Assembly (NCBI RefSeq): GCF_017876095.1
Contig: NZ_JAGINM010000008.1
Location: 1 to 64,000, forward strand
DNA from: Azospirillum agricola
GTDB lineage: Bacteria; Pseudomonadota; Alphaproteobacteria; Azospirillales; Azospirillaceae
Direction: 5' to 3'
Length of the DNA stretch: 64,000 nucleotides
The number at the start of each line of letters is the position of its first letter. Position 1 is the stretch's first letter. The position numbers and the translations under genes were made by a program. A model generated the notes under the pieces. That model had not been told where the DNA came from. It saw only the letters and a program-made list of their open reading frames with translations, and searched no databases. Shown here in pieces: positions 7,550-15,883 of this stretch.

Positions 7550-7975
7550 ATGCGGGTCTCGGATGAACGCAGCGAGGGTCTGTTCAGCTCGGTGAGCTGC
7601 GAGGGGCGTGTTCCAGCCAACCACCCGCTGCGAGCGATCCGGGCCATCGTGGACGAAGCGCTTGAGGTGATGTCGCCCGCCTTCGAGGGGCTGTACTCGA
7701 AGATCGGGCGCCCCTCGATCCCGCCGGAGAGGCTGCTGCGGGCGCGGCTGCTCCAGGCCTTCCACTCGGTGCGCTCGGAACGCCAACTGATGGAGCAACT
7801 CGATTACAACCTGCCGTTCCGCTGGTTCGTCGGCTTGTCGATGGACGCCCCGGTGTGGGACGTCACGGTGTTCACCAAGACCCGCCACCGGGGCACGGCT
7901 CGCGTCGGCTGGGTGTTCACCCTGACCGCTGCCGCCTACAACCTGATCCGGCCGCCAAGCGTCCAAGCTTCGGCG
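7550..7975 (+). pseudogene. IS5-type transposase with a large internal deletion
   Basis: The first 118 residues match the N-terminus of a common IS5-superfamily transposase: LFSSVSCEGRVPANHPLRAI, KIGRPSIPPERLLRARLLQA, ERQLMEQLDYNLPFRWFVGL, DAPVWDVTVFTK. The frame then jumps straight to the family's C-terminal motif TRHRGTARVGWVFTLTAAAY. The catalytic core, roughly 200 residues, is missing. The join keeps frame and lies at a shared Lys-Thr-Arg-like stretch (AAGACCCGC), suggesting deletion through short homology. The open frame runs on to 8269 without family similarity. Confidence 0.8.
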
Positions 7976-8000
7976 GGGTGCTGGACGCCGCCGGGGCCGG

Positions 8001-8483
8001 TCAAGGGGGCGGCTCGGTCGAAATTTGCCCGGACGAGGCCGCCGGACACAATGGCAACAGGGGGGAGCATCGCTTTTTCTCTTGCTTATTGGAGGATTGT
8101 TGGAAGTTGGCGAAGACCTGACGCACCTGCGTGCTTGCCGGGGACAGCGTCGCGACGCGCGTCCACGTCGAATTGTCCGAGGACGCCTCAAGGTATGTCG
8201 TCGGGGAAATCCGCGTGTCTCTCGGGTAGATCGCCATCGCACGGGTCGTGCGCGTCGACAGGCCGATGAACGCGATGAAGTCTACGGCGATCCAAGAGTT
8301 GGACGCCGAATTGTCAGCCGTCGACCACGTCGTCAAGGTGTTGCCGTCAATGGCATCGCTCGCCGGAAAGCCGGGATAGCTGCTGTTGACCGTGATCGCG
8401 GTGATGCAGCAGTTTTCCGATGTCCCGGAGGCGTCCGGTGTTGTGAAGAACTCGACCTCGAGCAGCTCCACATACCCGGACAC
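8001..8483 (-). CDS. Discoidin (F5/8 type C)-like domain fragment
   Basis: The first ~120 residues look like one discoidin/F5-8C jelly-roll domain: CCITAITVNSSYPGFPASDA, IDGNTLTTWSTADNSASNSW, IAVDF and TTYLEASSDNSTWTRVATLS. Such domains bind sugars and occur in phage tail or adhesion proteins. The listed start is GTG 8483, but the same frame stays open upstream (EALYES and further) into the 3' end of the aldehyde dehydrogenase gene, so this is probably the end of a larger protein whose 5' part is gone. The last ~30 residues overlap the decayed transposase and look foreign. Expression is doubtful. Confidence 0.5.
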   Translation of the reverse strand: MSGYVELLEVEFFTTPDASGTSENCCITAITVNSSYPGFPASDAIDGNTLTTWSTADNSASNSWIAVDFIAFIGLSTRTTRAMAIYPRDTRISPTTYLEASSDNSTWTRVATLSPASTQVRQVFANFQQSSNKQEKKRCSPLLPLCPAASSGQISTEPPP

Positions 8484-8532
8484 GCTCTCATAAAGCGCCT
8501 CCCGTACGCCGCCCTGTTGCGGCTCTGTCGTG

Positions 8533-10017
8533 TCAGCGGGTCAGGTTGACGGTGATGTTCTTGAGCTGCGTGAAGCTGTCCAGCATGGCTTCGAGCGAGA
8601 ATTCGCGGCCGAGGCCGCTCTGCTTGTAGCCACCATAGGATTGTCCCGGGGATTGCCCGGTGCCCTGGTTGATCTGGACCCAGCCGGCCTGAACCTGATG
8701 CGCGGTCCGCAGGGCCTTGCCGATGTCGTGGGTCCACAGATAGGCGGCGAGGCCATAATGGGTGTCGTTCGCCATTCTGATGACGTCGGCCTCGTCGGTC
8801 CAGGGAATGGCCACCAGCACCGGACCGAAGATCTCTTCCCGGGACAGACGCCAGTCGTTGGAGGTGTGCGCGAAGATCGTCGGCTGCACGAAGTAGCCCT
8901 CGCTCAACGGCCCGTCGGTCGGCGGAAGACCGCCGGCCACAAGTTTGGCATCCGGCTCGGCAAGGCCGGATTCGATGTATCCGCAGACGCGGTTGAACTG
9001 CCTTTCGTTGATGATGGTGCCGACGTCGGTGTCCTCCGCCAACGGATCGCCAATGCGCAGCGTCGAAACTTTGGCGGACAATTTGTCGAGGAACGAGTCG
9101 AAGACGCTCCTGTGCAGGAACAGGCGCGAGCCCGCCGTGCAGGACTGGCTTTGCCGGGTGAAGCGCATGGCCGCGACGATGCCCTCCACCACCCAGTCCT
9201 CGTCGGCATCGGGGAAGACGATCGAGGGACTCTTGCCGCCAAGTTCGAGCGACACCGGAACGATACGGTGGGAGGCCGCCTCCATGACGATCTTGCCGAC
9301 GGCGGTCGATCCGGTGAAGGACAGCTTGGCGATGGCCGGATGGTTGAGAAGCGGGGCGCCGCATTCGACGCCAAAGCCGGTCAGCACGTTCAGCACGCCG
9401 GCCGGCAGGAATTGCTGGCAGATCTCCGCCATGAGCAGAACGGCGAGCGGCGCATCCTCGGCGGTCTTCAGCACCATCGTGTTGCCGGCGCACAGGGCCG
9501 GCGCGATCTTGAGCGCCGCCAGAAGGACCGGGGCGTTCCAGGGAATGATCGCGCCGACCACGCCGAGAGGCTCGCGTCGCGTGTAGCTGAGAACCGAATC
9601 GCCGAGCGGAATCGTCGCTCCTTTGAGTTCACCGCCGAGGCCGCCGAAATAGCGGAAGATGTCCGCCGAGATCCTCGCCTCGGCACGGGCCTGCGTGCGC
9701 AGAGCGTTGCCTGTTTCCAGCGCGATAAGGCGGGCGACGTCCTCCAGCCGGGCCTCCATCGCGTCGGCGATCTGGAGCAGCATCCGGCCACGTTCCCGGG
9801 GCGCGACGGCGCTCCACGCCGGGAAGGCATCGGACGCGCTCCGCACGGCCAGCTCGACGTCGACGGCGGTGCCGCGGGGAACCGTTGCGATGATCGCGCG
9901 CTTGGCCGGATTCTCCACCGGGAATGCCTCGCCGGAGGCCGCCTCCACCCAATCGCCTCCAATCAGCATCCGTCGCCGCATCACGGCCGGCTGGCTGATC
10001 TCACCTGTATGCTGCAT
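8533..10017 (-). CDS. Aldehyde dehydrogenase (NAD(P)+)
   Basis: A 494-residue ALDH-superfamily enzyme of normal length that oxidises an aldehyde to the acid. Landmarks are the IIPWNAPVLL cofactor motif, FTGSTAVGK, the general base Glu258 in LELGGKSP, the catalytic Cys293 in QSQSCTAGSR, and EEIFGPVL near the C-terminus. The start MQHTGEISQPAV at 10017 fits; an internal Met-Arg-Arg-Arg-Met at about 13 is a possible alternative. It lies divergent from an mmsB stub and a GntR gene across an AT-rich 500-bp gap. The substrate is unknown. Confidence 0.9.
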   Translation of the reverse strand: MQHTGEISQPAVMRRRMLIGGDWVEAASGEAFPVENPAKRAIIATVPRGTAVDVELAVRSASDAFPAWSAVAPRERGRMLLQIADAMEARLEDVARLIALETGNALRTQARAEARISADIFRYFGGLGGELKGATIPLGDSVLSYTRREPLGVVGAIIPWNAPVLLAALKIAPALCAGNTMVLKTAEDAPLAVLLMAEICQQFLPAGVLNVLTGFGVECGAPLLNHPAIAKLSFTGSTAVGKIVMEAASHRIVPVSLELGGKSPSIVFPDADEDWVVEGIVAAMRFTRQSQSCTAGSRLFLHRSVFDSFLDKLSAKVSTLRIGDPLAEDTDVGTIINERQFNRVCGYIESGLAEPDAKLVAGGLPPTDGPLSEGYFVQPTIFAHTSNDWRLSREEIFGPVLVAIPWTDEADVIRMANDTHYGLAAYLWTHDIGKALRTAHQVQAGWVQINQGTGQSPGQSYGGYKQSGLGREFSLEAMLDSFTQLKNITVNLTR

Positions 10018-10513
10018 CGCGCGTCACTCCATGCCCAGAACGTCATTCTTTGCCATCAGCCAGCTGGGAAGGGCGGGGGAGCGCGCCGTTCCCCCTGCCG
10101 GCACAGGTCCCCGCTCCGACCGCGCCGGACGGCGGCGGTACGGCCGGGGCGCCTTCGATCGCTTCCTGTCGATCCCACCATAGCCGGCGATGTTCGTTTG
10201 GTCAACGATGTGTATTCAAATTTTGCTTATAAATATTTTTTTCATGGCGCTGATCCAGCGAATCCGCGCGAATTGCCGTCAGGAAAGATGCGATCCGGAA
10301 CGACCGGATCTTGGTTTCGTATGCATTGGAATGGACAAGGTATGCGCTCGCTGGATAAGATGTGCGTGGGCGCTACGCGGAGGTCTCTCCGCGCGCCTTA
10401 TCCCTCATTCCAACGCGCGGTCGCCTCGAACGGGGATGACGACGCGGCGCACCCAACCGGGGCGCGCTTGGCTGGCAGCGACGGCCGACCGCCTTTCATG
10501 GAGGAGAACACGC
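10018..10513. other. 496-bp intergenic region with AT-rich island
   Basis: No convincing gene. Positions 10190-10245 are strikingly AT-rich (GCTTATAAATATTTTTTTCA), standing out from the GC-rich surroundings, and probably hold promoters for the divergent aldehyde dehydrogenase and/or the rightward mmsB-gntR side. A nested inverted-repeat structure follows at 10326-10413. GAGGAGAA at 10501-10508 is the ribosome-binding site of the mmsB stub. Confidence 0.5.
10326..10413 (+). other. Nested three-stem inverted repeat, candidate structured leader RNA
   Basis: Three perfectly paired stems are nested inside one another. The outer is TTGGAATG (10326-10333) with CATTCCAA (10406-10413), the middle GGATAAG (10353-10359) with CTTATCC (10397-10403), and the inner CGCGGAG (10376-10382) with CTCCGCG (10387-10393), closed by a GTCT tetraloop. 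The 5' side has internal bulges of 19 and 16 nt; the 3' side has only 2 and 3. This looks like a folded RNA about 100 nt upstream of the mmsB stub. It matches no riboswitch I know, and it has no U-tract, so it is not a simple terminator. Confidence 0.45.
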
Positions 10514-10753
10514 GTGGATGTCATCGCATGTGTCGGGCTCGGCAACATGGGCGGTCCCTTCGCCGCCTCGCTGATGCTCAAGGATCTGCGTTTGGCGAAG
10601 GAGGCCGCCCTGGCCGCGAACGCGACGACCCCGCTCGGCTTTGCCGCCGTCGATGTCTACTCCCTGTTTGCGGACAGCGGGCATGGGGGTGACGATTTCT
10701 CGGCGATTGTGCGCTACCTGCGTGACGGGGCCCACGCTGGCGCCACCGATTGA
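10514..10753 (+). pseudogene. mmsB: 3-hydroxyisobutyrate dehydrogenase (mmsB-like) internal-deletion stub
   Basis: Begins at GTG 10514 behind a good GAGGAGAA site. The first ~16 residues are the N-terminal Rossmann start (VDVIACVGLGNMGGP). The frame then joins directly to the family's C-terminal helices (ASLMLKDLRLAKEAALAANA) and the typical ending SGHGGDDFSAIVRYL. Intact members are about 295-300 residues; here only 79 codons remain, so about 220 codons are missing, including the rest of the NAD-binding domain and the catalytic Lys region. The join keeps frame. It is non-functional as an enzyme. Confidence 0.8.
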
Positions 10754-10854
10754 AGTGTGGCAAAGTATATGACGCTGTGCGCATCCGCATATCGCCCAGC
10801 GTGGTCCAAACCAGCGCGTTCCAACGGTTTCCAAGAATGAGAGTGTGAGGTTGC

Positions 10855-11655
10855 ATGCCGGCCGGTCCAGACGACATCTCTCTCAGCCGTCCAAGCCAGT
10901 TGCGGGCCTGGCTGGAGAACGAGATTTCGGAAGGCCATTTCCGTCCGGGAGACCGGCTCGACGAACAGGAACTCTGCAAGAGGTTCGGGGTCTCCCGCAC
11001 GCCGGTGCGCGAGGCCCTTCTCCAGCTCGCGTCGCTCGGTCTCGTCATTTTCCGGCCCCGCCAGGGTGCCGAGATCGCGCGCCTGTCGGTCAAGCAGATC
11101 GCCGCCATGCTCGAGGTGCTGGCGAAACTCGAAGGATACTGCGCGCAGCTCGCCGCCAGGCGCATGACCCGGGAAGAGCAGGACAGGCTTCGCGCCATCC
11201 TTCTGTCCTTTCTGCCGATGGTCGAGGCGAAGGACGTCGCCGGCTACGACGAGGCGAACCACGAGTTCCACGAGGCGATCTACGCCGGCGCCAGGAACGA
11301 GTTCCTGGCAAGCCAGGTGCGGGACATCCGGCGCCGTTTGCGCATGTACCGCCGCAATCCCTTCCAGCGGCCCGGCGGCATGGAACGATCCTACGCCGGC
11401 CATCATCGTGTGGCCGAGGCGATCGTGGCCGGGGACGACGCCGGCGCCGAGGCGGCGATGCACGAGCATGTGATCGGTGCCGTTGGGCTGATGGATTTCC
11501 TGGCGGAGCTTCCGGACGATCCGGGCCAGCCCTCCCAACCCTCCGATTCCAGCGGTTCCTCCGTCGTTGAAGCGCCGCGCAGGGAACGGAGCGGCGCCCG
11601 GAAAACGACGACGCGCAAGAGCGGGCCACGCCGCAAGTCCGCCGTTGCGACCTGA
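10855..11655 (+). CDS. GntR-family (FCD subgroup) transcriptional regulator
   Basis: 266 residues. The N-terminal winged helix (about 10-75) contains ISEGHFRPGDRLDEQELCKR and FGVSRTPVREALLQLASLGL. The all-helical FCD effector domain follows, with metal-ligand-type residues in DEANHEFHEAIYAG and GHHRVAEAIVAGD (the D/H...H pattern). The last ~45 residues are a Ser/Arg/Lys-rich tail (RKTTTRKSGPRRKS) not seen in most members. FCD regulators bind carboxylic acids and repress adjacent catabolic operons, so it probably controls the CoA-transferase/crotonase genes downstream and perhaps the aldehyde dehydrogenase behind it. Confidence 0.88.
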   Translation: MPAGPDDISLSRPSQLRAWLENEISEGHFRPGDRLDEQELCKRFGVSRTPVREALLQLASLGLVIFRPRQGAEIARLSVKQIAAMLEVLAKLEGYCAQLAARRMTREEQDRLRAILLSFLPMVEAKDVAGYDEANHEFHEAIYAGARNEFLASQVRDIRRRLRMYRRNPFQRPGGMERSYAGHHRVAEAIVAGDDAGAEAAMHEHVIGAVGLMDFLAELPDDPGQPSQPSDSSGSSVVEAPRRERSGARKTTTRKSGPRRKSAVAT

Positions 11656-12031
11656 AACGCGGCGTTTTTGCCCCCTGACGTGACGGTGGATTGAAGGCAT
11701 CCGCCTGGATGCGCCCGCGACCCTTCGGGGCGGCCGCGCCGTCTGCCGGGGCGTGGGCCCAAAATCCTTGCCCGCTCCTCGGTCCATGCGGAGTTGGGCC
11801 ATAAAAATATTTAAATCGCTTATCTACATACATATAGCTTGACGAGACGGCTGACTGTTCGCAAGATCAATCAACGGATCGCGCACGCCGCCAACTTTCC
11901 ATGGCAGCCGGCCAGGGCGACGGCGATCGCCGCCCATCGAACCGGGCGATCAGACGGCGATGCGCGGCAAAGGCGCGTGCGGGACGCCGACACATCCAAC
12001 ACATCCAGCGCATTCAGCAAGCGAGGTCACG
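11656..12031. other. 376-bp intergenic region with AT-rich promoter island
   Basis: No gene seen. The stretch 11800-11840 is AT-rich (ATAAAAATATTTAAATCGCT, then TACATACATATAGCTTGACG). It is the likely promoter/operator for the CoA-transferase operon. The core AAAAATATTTA is the reverse complement of TAAATATTTTT at the AT-rich island upstream of the mmsB stub, so the two islands may share a regulator such as the GntR protein between them. The ribosome-binding site for the next gene is GAGG at 12023-12026. Confidence 0.4.
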
Positions 12032-13279
12032 GTGGATCAAGCGTCATTTCCGCTTACAGGCATGAGAGTGCTGGATTTGAGTCGGGCCCTGTCGGGGCCG
12101 TTCTGCGGGCTGATCCTGGGTGACTTGGGAGCGGACGTCATCAAGGTCGAGGCGATCCCCGATGGCGACATGATCCGGGCGTGGGGGCCGTTCGACCGTG
12201 ACGAGAGCGTCTATTACCTCTGCGGAAACCGAAACAAGCGCGACATCGGCATCAACTTCCGCTGCGAGGAAGGGCGGCGCCTGCTGCGCGAGATGGCGCT
12301 GCGCTGCGACGTGATCATCGAGAATTTCCGTCCCGGCACCCTCGCCCAGATGGGGCTGGAGCCCGCCGGCCTGCGAGCGGAAAAACCCGAGCTGATCATC
12401 GCCAGCCTGAGCGGCTTCGGCAGCGACGGGCCGCTCGCCTCCCGGCCGGGCTTCGATCAGATCGCCCAGGGCTACGCCGGCTTCATGAGCTTCACCGGCA
12501 CGCCGGAAACCGGACCCACGCGCGTCGGCGTGGCCATCGGGGACATGACGTCGGGCATGTGGCTGGCGATCGGCGTGCTGGCCGCTTGGGCGCAAAGGCA
12601 GCAGACCGGTGCGGGACGTGTCATCGAGACCTCGCTGCTGTCCAGTCTGGTCAGCCTGTTGAGCGTGCAGGGCCAGCGCTACCTCAACCTGGGCGAGGTC
12701 GCATTGCCCACCGGCAACGTGCATCCGGTGATCGCTCCCTACGGCGTGTTCCGCGCGCAGGACGGCAACCTGAACATCGGCGCCGCCACGCAGGACATGT
12801 GGCTCAGCCTGTGCGACGTCATCGGCCTCGCCGGTCTGAAGGATGACGAACGCTTCACCGACAACGCCGGCCGCATGGCCCATCGGGAAGAACTGCGGCT
12901 CATCATCGAGGAGCGTCTGGCGACGAGGACCCGTGCGGACTGGACGGAACGGCTGGTCGAGGCGGGAATCCCCGCCGGCCCGATCAACAGGATCGACGAC
13001 GTCGTCGCCGATGCCCAGGTCGCGCATCTCGACCTGATCGAGTCCTTCGAGCATCCGACGCTCGGGCCGATGCGGCAGATTTCCAACCCGCTGCGGATGG
13101 ATGGCCATGACGGCCGCTGGATCCGGAAACCTCCGCCCGTGCTTGGGCAGCACAGCCGGGCGATCCTCACGGATCTCGGCTTCTCCGCCGGCGAGATCGC
13201 CCATTGGGAGGAGACGCGCGTCGTCTACCAGAACCCGCGCGGATCGGATCATCGGGACGGCCGGGAAAAGGTCGCCTGA
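12032..13279 (+). CDS. Class III (CaiB/BaiF) CoA-transferase
   Basis: 415 residues from GTG 12032, which has GAGG about 5 nt upstream; the longer frame to 11960 lacks family sequence. Family landmarks are VLDLSRALSGPFCGLILGDL, GADVIKVEAIPDGD, CGNRNKRDIGINFRCEEGRR, DVIIENFRPGTL and the probable catalytic Asp at about residue 171 in VAIGDMTSGMW. Enzymes of this class move CoA between carboxylic acids without a free energy cost, usually starting a degradation pathway. A crotonase and a periplasmic binding protein follow on the same strand. Confidence 0.88.
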   Translation: MDQASFPLTGMRVLDLSRALSGPFCGLILGDLGADVIKVEAIPDGDMIRAWGPFDRDESVYYLCGNRNKRDIGINFRCEEGRRLLREMALRCDVIIENFRPGTLAQMGLEPAGLRAEKPELIIASLSGFGSDGPLASRPGFDQIAQGYAGFMSFTGTPETGPTRVGVAIGDMTSGMWLAIGVLAAWAQRQQTGAGRVIETSLLSSLVSLLSVQGQRYLNLGEVALPTGNVHPVIAPYGVFRAQDGNLNIGAATQDMWLSLCDVIGLAGLKDDERFTDNAGRMAHREELRLIIEERLATRTRADWTERLVEAGIPAGPINRIDDVVADAQVAHLDLIESFEHPTLGPMRQISNPLRMDGHDGRWIRKPPPVLGQHSRAILTDLGFSAGEIAHWEETRVVYQNPRGSDHRDGREKVA

Positions 13280-13318
13280 CCCGCCTGTTCGCCATTTTCA
13301 ATCGGTTGGAGCGTTCAA

Positions 13319-14089
13319 ATGACCGGTGCGGTCCTCACGGCGGTAACGGGCCATCGCGCAACGGTGACGTTGGAGAATGCCGGCAAGCTCAACGCCATGT
13401 CCCTAGCCATGTGGGCGGAACTCGAGGCAAGCGTCACGCGCCTGGGCCGCGACGAGGCCTTGCGGTGCATCGTCATCCGTGGGCAGGGGGACGCGGCCTT
13501 CTCCGCCGGCGCCGACATATCGGAATTCGCCGAGTTGCGGTCGACCTTCGATCAGGTCGTCGCGTTTCACGAAAACCATGTCTTGAAATGCCTGAAAGCG
13601 CTTGCGGAATGTCCGGTTCCCACGGTGGCGGCCATTCAGGGGGCCTGCTTCGGGGGAGGGCTGGAGATCGCGGCGGTGTGCGACATCCGTCTGGCCCACG
13701 AGGCCGCGCGGTTCGGGGCGCCGGTCGGACGGCTCGGTTTTCCGCTGGCCATTGCGGAGACCCAGGCGCTGTTCAGGCTGGTCGGGCCGGCGACCCTCGC
13801 CGAAATGCTGATACAGGGCGCCGTGTATGATGCCCCGCGCGCTTACGAGAAGGGGTTGCTGACCCGGGTCGCGCCGGCCGGGGAGTTCGAAGCCGCCCTT
13901 GAGGCGGTGGTCGACGGCATCGCGCGCAGCGGGATCGGGGCGGCACGGTCGCACAAGCAGCAGATCCGCCGCCTCATGACCGATCCCTCGCCGGTCACCA
14001 GGGAAGAACGCCTTCGGCATTATGCGTTCGCCGAAACGGACGAATACCGGGAAGGCGTGCGCAGGTTCCTGGCACGAACCGAAGCCTGA
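13319..14089 (+). CDS. Enoyl-CoA hydratase/isomerase (crotonase) family protein
   Basis: 256 residues with the crotonase oxyanion-hole segments FSAGADISEFAEL and IQGACFGGGLEIAAVCDIRL. The Glu144-equivalent is present (AHEAARF), but the Glu164-equivalent position is Val (FGAPVGRLGF), so a plain enoyl-CoA hydratase is unlikely. Isomerase, lyase or hydrolase chemistry on a CoA thioester is more plausible. The start at 13319 has GGAG about 8 nt upstream. It follows the CoA-transferase by 39 bp and precedes a binding protein, so the three are probably co-transcribed. Confidence 0.85.
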   Translation: MTGAVLTAVTGHRATVTLENAGKLNAMSLAMWAELEASVTRLGRDEALRCIVIRGQGDAAFSAGADISEFAELRSTFDQVVAFHENHVLKCLKALAECPVPTVAAIQGACFGGGLEIAAVCDIRLAHEAARFGAPVGRLGFPLAIAETQALFRLVGPATLAEMLIQGAVYDAPRAYEKGLLTRVAPAGEFEAALEAVVDGIARSGIGAARSHKQQIRRLMTDPSPVTREERLRHYAFAETDEYREGVRRFLARTEA

Positions 14090-14137
14090 CCGCGCAATCC
14101 ATCAATCGATGATCTCAACCGAAAAACGGGAGGAACC

Positions 14138-15343
14138 ATGCGTCTGTCCAGCCTTCTGCTCTCCACGGCGCTTTGCCTCGGGGCCACCGCGGCCCTCGCC
14201 CAGGCGCCCCAGGATGTCTTCCGCATCGGTGTGCTCGGTGACCATTCCGGGCCTTACGCGGATTTCAGCGGCCCCGGCGCGGTCGTCGCGGCGAAACTCG
14301 CCGTCGAGGATTTCGGTGGCACCGTTCTGGGCAAACGCATCGAAATCCTGTCGGCCGACCACCAGAACAAGGCGGACACCGCCTCCAACAAGGCGCGGCA
14401 ATGGATCGACGTCGACGGTGTCCACGCGATCGCCGATATGACCAATTCCGCGGCGGCGCTGTCCGTGCAGGCCTTGACCAAGGAGCGCGGCATCGTCGCC
14501 CTGGCGTCCGGCCCCGCCACCACCCGCCTGACGAACGAGGACTGCTCGCCGACGGGCTTCCATTGGGTCATGGACACCTACTCGCAATCGATCGGCAGCG
14601 CCCGGGCGGTGGTCCAGGAGGGCGGTAAGAATTGGTTTCTGGTGACCGCCGATTACGCGTTCGGTCACCAGATGGCCGCGGATCTGCGGAAGGAGATCAC
14701 CGCGAACGGAGGCAAGATCGTCGGCGAGGTCCGGCATCCGACGAACGCCAATGACTTCTCCTCCTATCTCCTGCAAGCGCAGTCGTCCGGCGCGCAGATC
14801 GTCGGACTCGCGAATGGCGGTTCGGACACGATCAACTCCGTCAAGCAGGCCGCCGAGTTCGGAATAACCGATGCCGGGCAGAAGCTGGTCGGCCTTGTTC
14901 TGATGATCAGCGATGTCCACGCGATGGGACTCAGCAACGCCAAGGGGCTGATCGCCACAACCGCCTATTATTGGGATCGCGATGACGGGAGCCGGGCTTT
15001 TGCCAAGCGGTACGAACAGACGATGAAGCGGATGCCCACCCAGGTTCACGCGGGCATCTACTCCTCCGTGCTCCATTATCTGAAAGCGGTTCAAGCCGCC
15101 GGCACGGACAAGGGGACGGTCGTTGCCGAAAAGATGCGCGAGCTGCCGGTGAACGACTTCTTCGCCCATGATGCCAAAATCCGGGCGGATGGGCGCGTCG
15201 TCCACGACATGTATCTGGTCGAGGTGAAGCGTCCAGAGGATTCGAAGGGGCCATGGGATTATTACAAGGTGCTTCGGACCATCCCTGCCGAGCAGGCGGT
15301 CATTCCTCTCTCGGAAAGCAAATGCTATATGGTCAAGGGGTGA
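14138..15343 (+). CDS. Periplasmic solute-binding protein, branched-chain amino acid/aromatic acid type
   Basis: 401 residues with a clear Sec signal peptide (LLLSTALCLGATAALAQA, cleavage near residue 22). The mature type I binding-protein fold starts FRIGVLGDHSGPYADFSGPG and has EILSADHQNKADTASNKARQ, FLVTADYAFGHQMAADLRKE and the closing PLSESKCYM. Proteins of this group feed LivHMGF-type importers, often for aromatic or organic acids. No permease or ATPase is adjacent, so it is an orphan that may use the liv system at 41-45 kb. It ends at a strong bidirectional hairpin. Confidence 0.88.
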   Translation: MRLSSLLLSTALCLGATAALAQAPQDVFRIGVLGDHSGPYADFSGPGAVVAAKLAVEDFGGTVLGKRIEILSADHQNKADTASNKARQWIDVDGVHAIADMTNSAAALSVQALTKERGIVALASGPATTRLTNEDCSPTGFHWVMDTYSQSIGSARAVVQEGGKNWFLVTADYAFGHQMAADLRKEITANGGKIVGEVRHPTNANDFSSYLLQAQSSGAQIVGLANGGSDTINSVKQAAEFGITDAGQKLVGLVLMISDVHAMGLSNAKGLIATTAYYWDRDDGSRAFAKRYEQTMKRMPTQVHAGIYSSVLHYLKAVQAAGTDKGTVVAEKMRELPVNDFFAHDAKIRADGRVVHDMYLVEVKRPEDSKGPWDYYKVLRTIPAEQAVIPLSESKCYMVKG

Positions 15344-15399
15344 AGCTGTACCACTGGACCCGCCGCGGGGCGACAAGCAGCGGCGACAAGCAACGCTGA

Positions 15400-15434
15400 G
15401 CTGATGTGGTGGACGGCCCTTCCACCACATCAGC
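15400..15434. terminator. Bidirectional terminator between convergent genes
   Basis: Perfect 14-bp arms GCTGATGTGGTGGA (15400-15413) and TCCACCACATCAGC (15421-15434) with a 7-nt loop. It lies between the ends of the plus-strand binding-protein gene and the minus-strand ridA gene. There is no long U-tract on either side, so efficiency is uncertain. Confidence 0.6.
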
Positions 15435-15459
15435 GGACACCATTGTTCCGTGAAGTGCT

Positions 15460-15834
15460 TCACACGGCGATGATCGCGTCGATTTCGACCTGGGCGCCTT
15501 TCGGAAGGGCCGAAACTTCATAGCAGGCACGGGCCGGCTTATGCGTGGAAAACACCTTCGCATATTCGTCGTTCAGGGCGGCGAAGGTGGACAGGTCGGT
15601 GACCAGAACGGTGATTTTCAGGGATTTGGCGATGTCCGTGCCGGCGGCCTCGGCAATCGCGGCGATGTTGGCAAGGCATTGGGCCATCTGTTCTTTGGGG
15701 TCTTCCGATACAAAAACCCCGGTCGCCGGAACGATGGGAAGCTGGCCCGAAACAAACAGCAGGTCGCCGTGGCGCATGGCTTGACAATAGGGGCCGATGG
15801 CAGCCGGGGCGGAGTCGGTATGAATGGGGGTCAC
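15460..15834 (-). CDS. ridA: RidA-family enamine/imine deaminase
   Basis: 124 residues from GTG 15834, with AAGGAGA just upstream. It shows the YjgF/RidA fold signatures IGPYCQAMRHGDLLFVSGQL, QMAQCLANIAAIAEAAGTDI and the catalytic-site region KPARACYEVSALPKGAQVEI, whose Arg binds substrate carboxylate. RidA proteins hydrolyse reactive 2-aminoacrylate-type enamines released by PLP enzymes. It is the last gene of the operon after a PLP aminotransferase-like enzyme, which suggests it handles an imine made by that enzyme. Confidence 0.9.
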   Translation of the reverse strand: MTPIHTDSAPAAIGPYCQAMRHGDLLFVSGQLPIVPATGVFVSEDPKEQMAQCLANIAAIAEAAGTDIAKSLKITVLVTDLSTFAALNDEYAKVFSTHKPARACYEVSALPKGAQVEIDAIIAV

Positions 15835-15883
15835 GGTCTGTCTCCTTATGGCTCGTCATGGCTCGGGGGGCGGGGAAGCGAGA

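Noticed and set aside
10714-11802. Minus-strand frame opposite the GntR gene, with an ATG next to the AT-rich island
   Set aside because: No domain similarity; the GntR gene on the plus strand explains the region.
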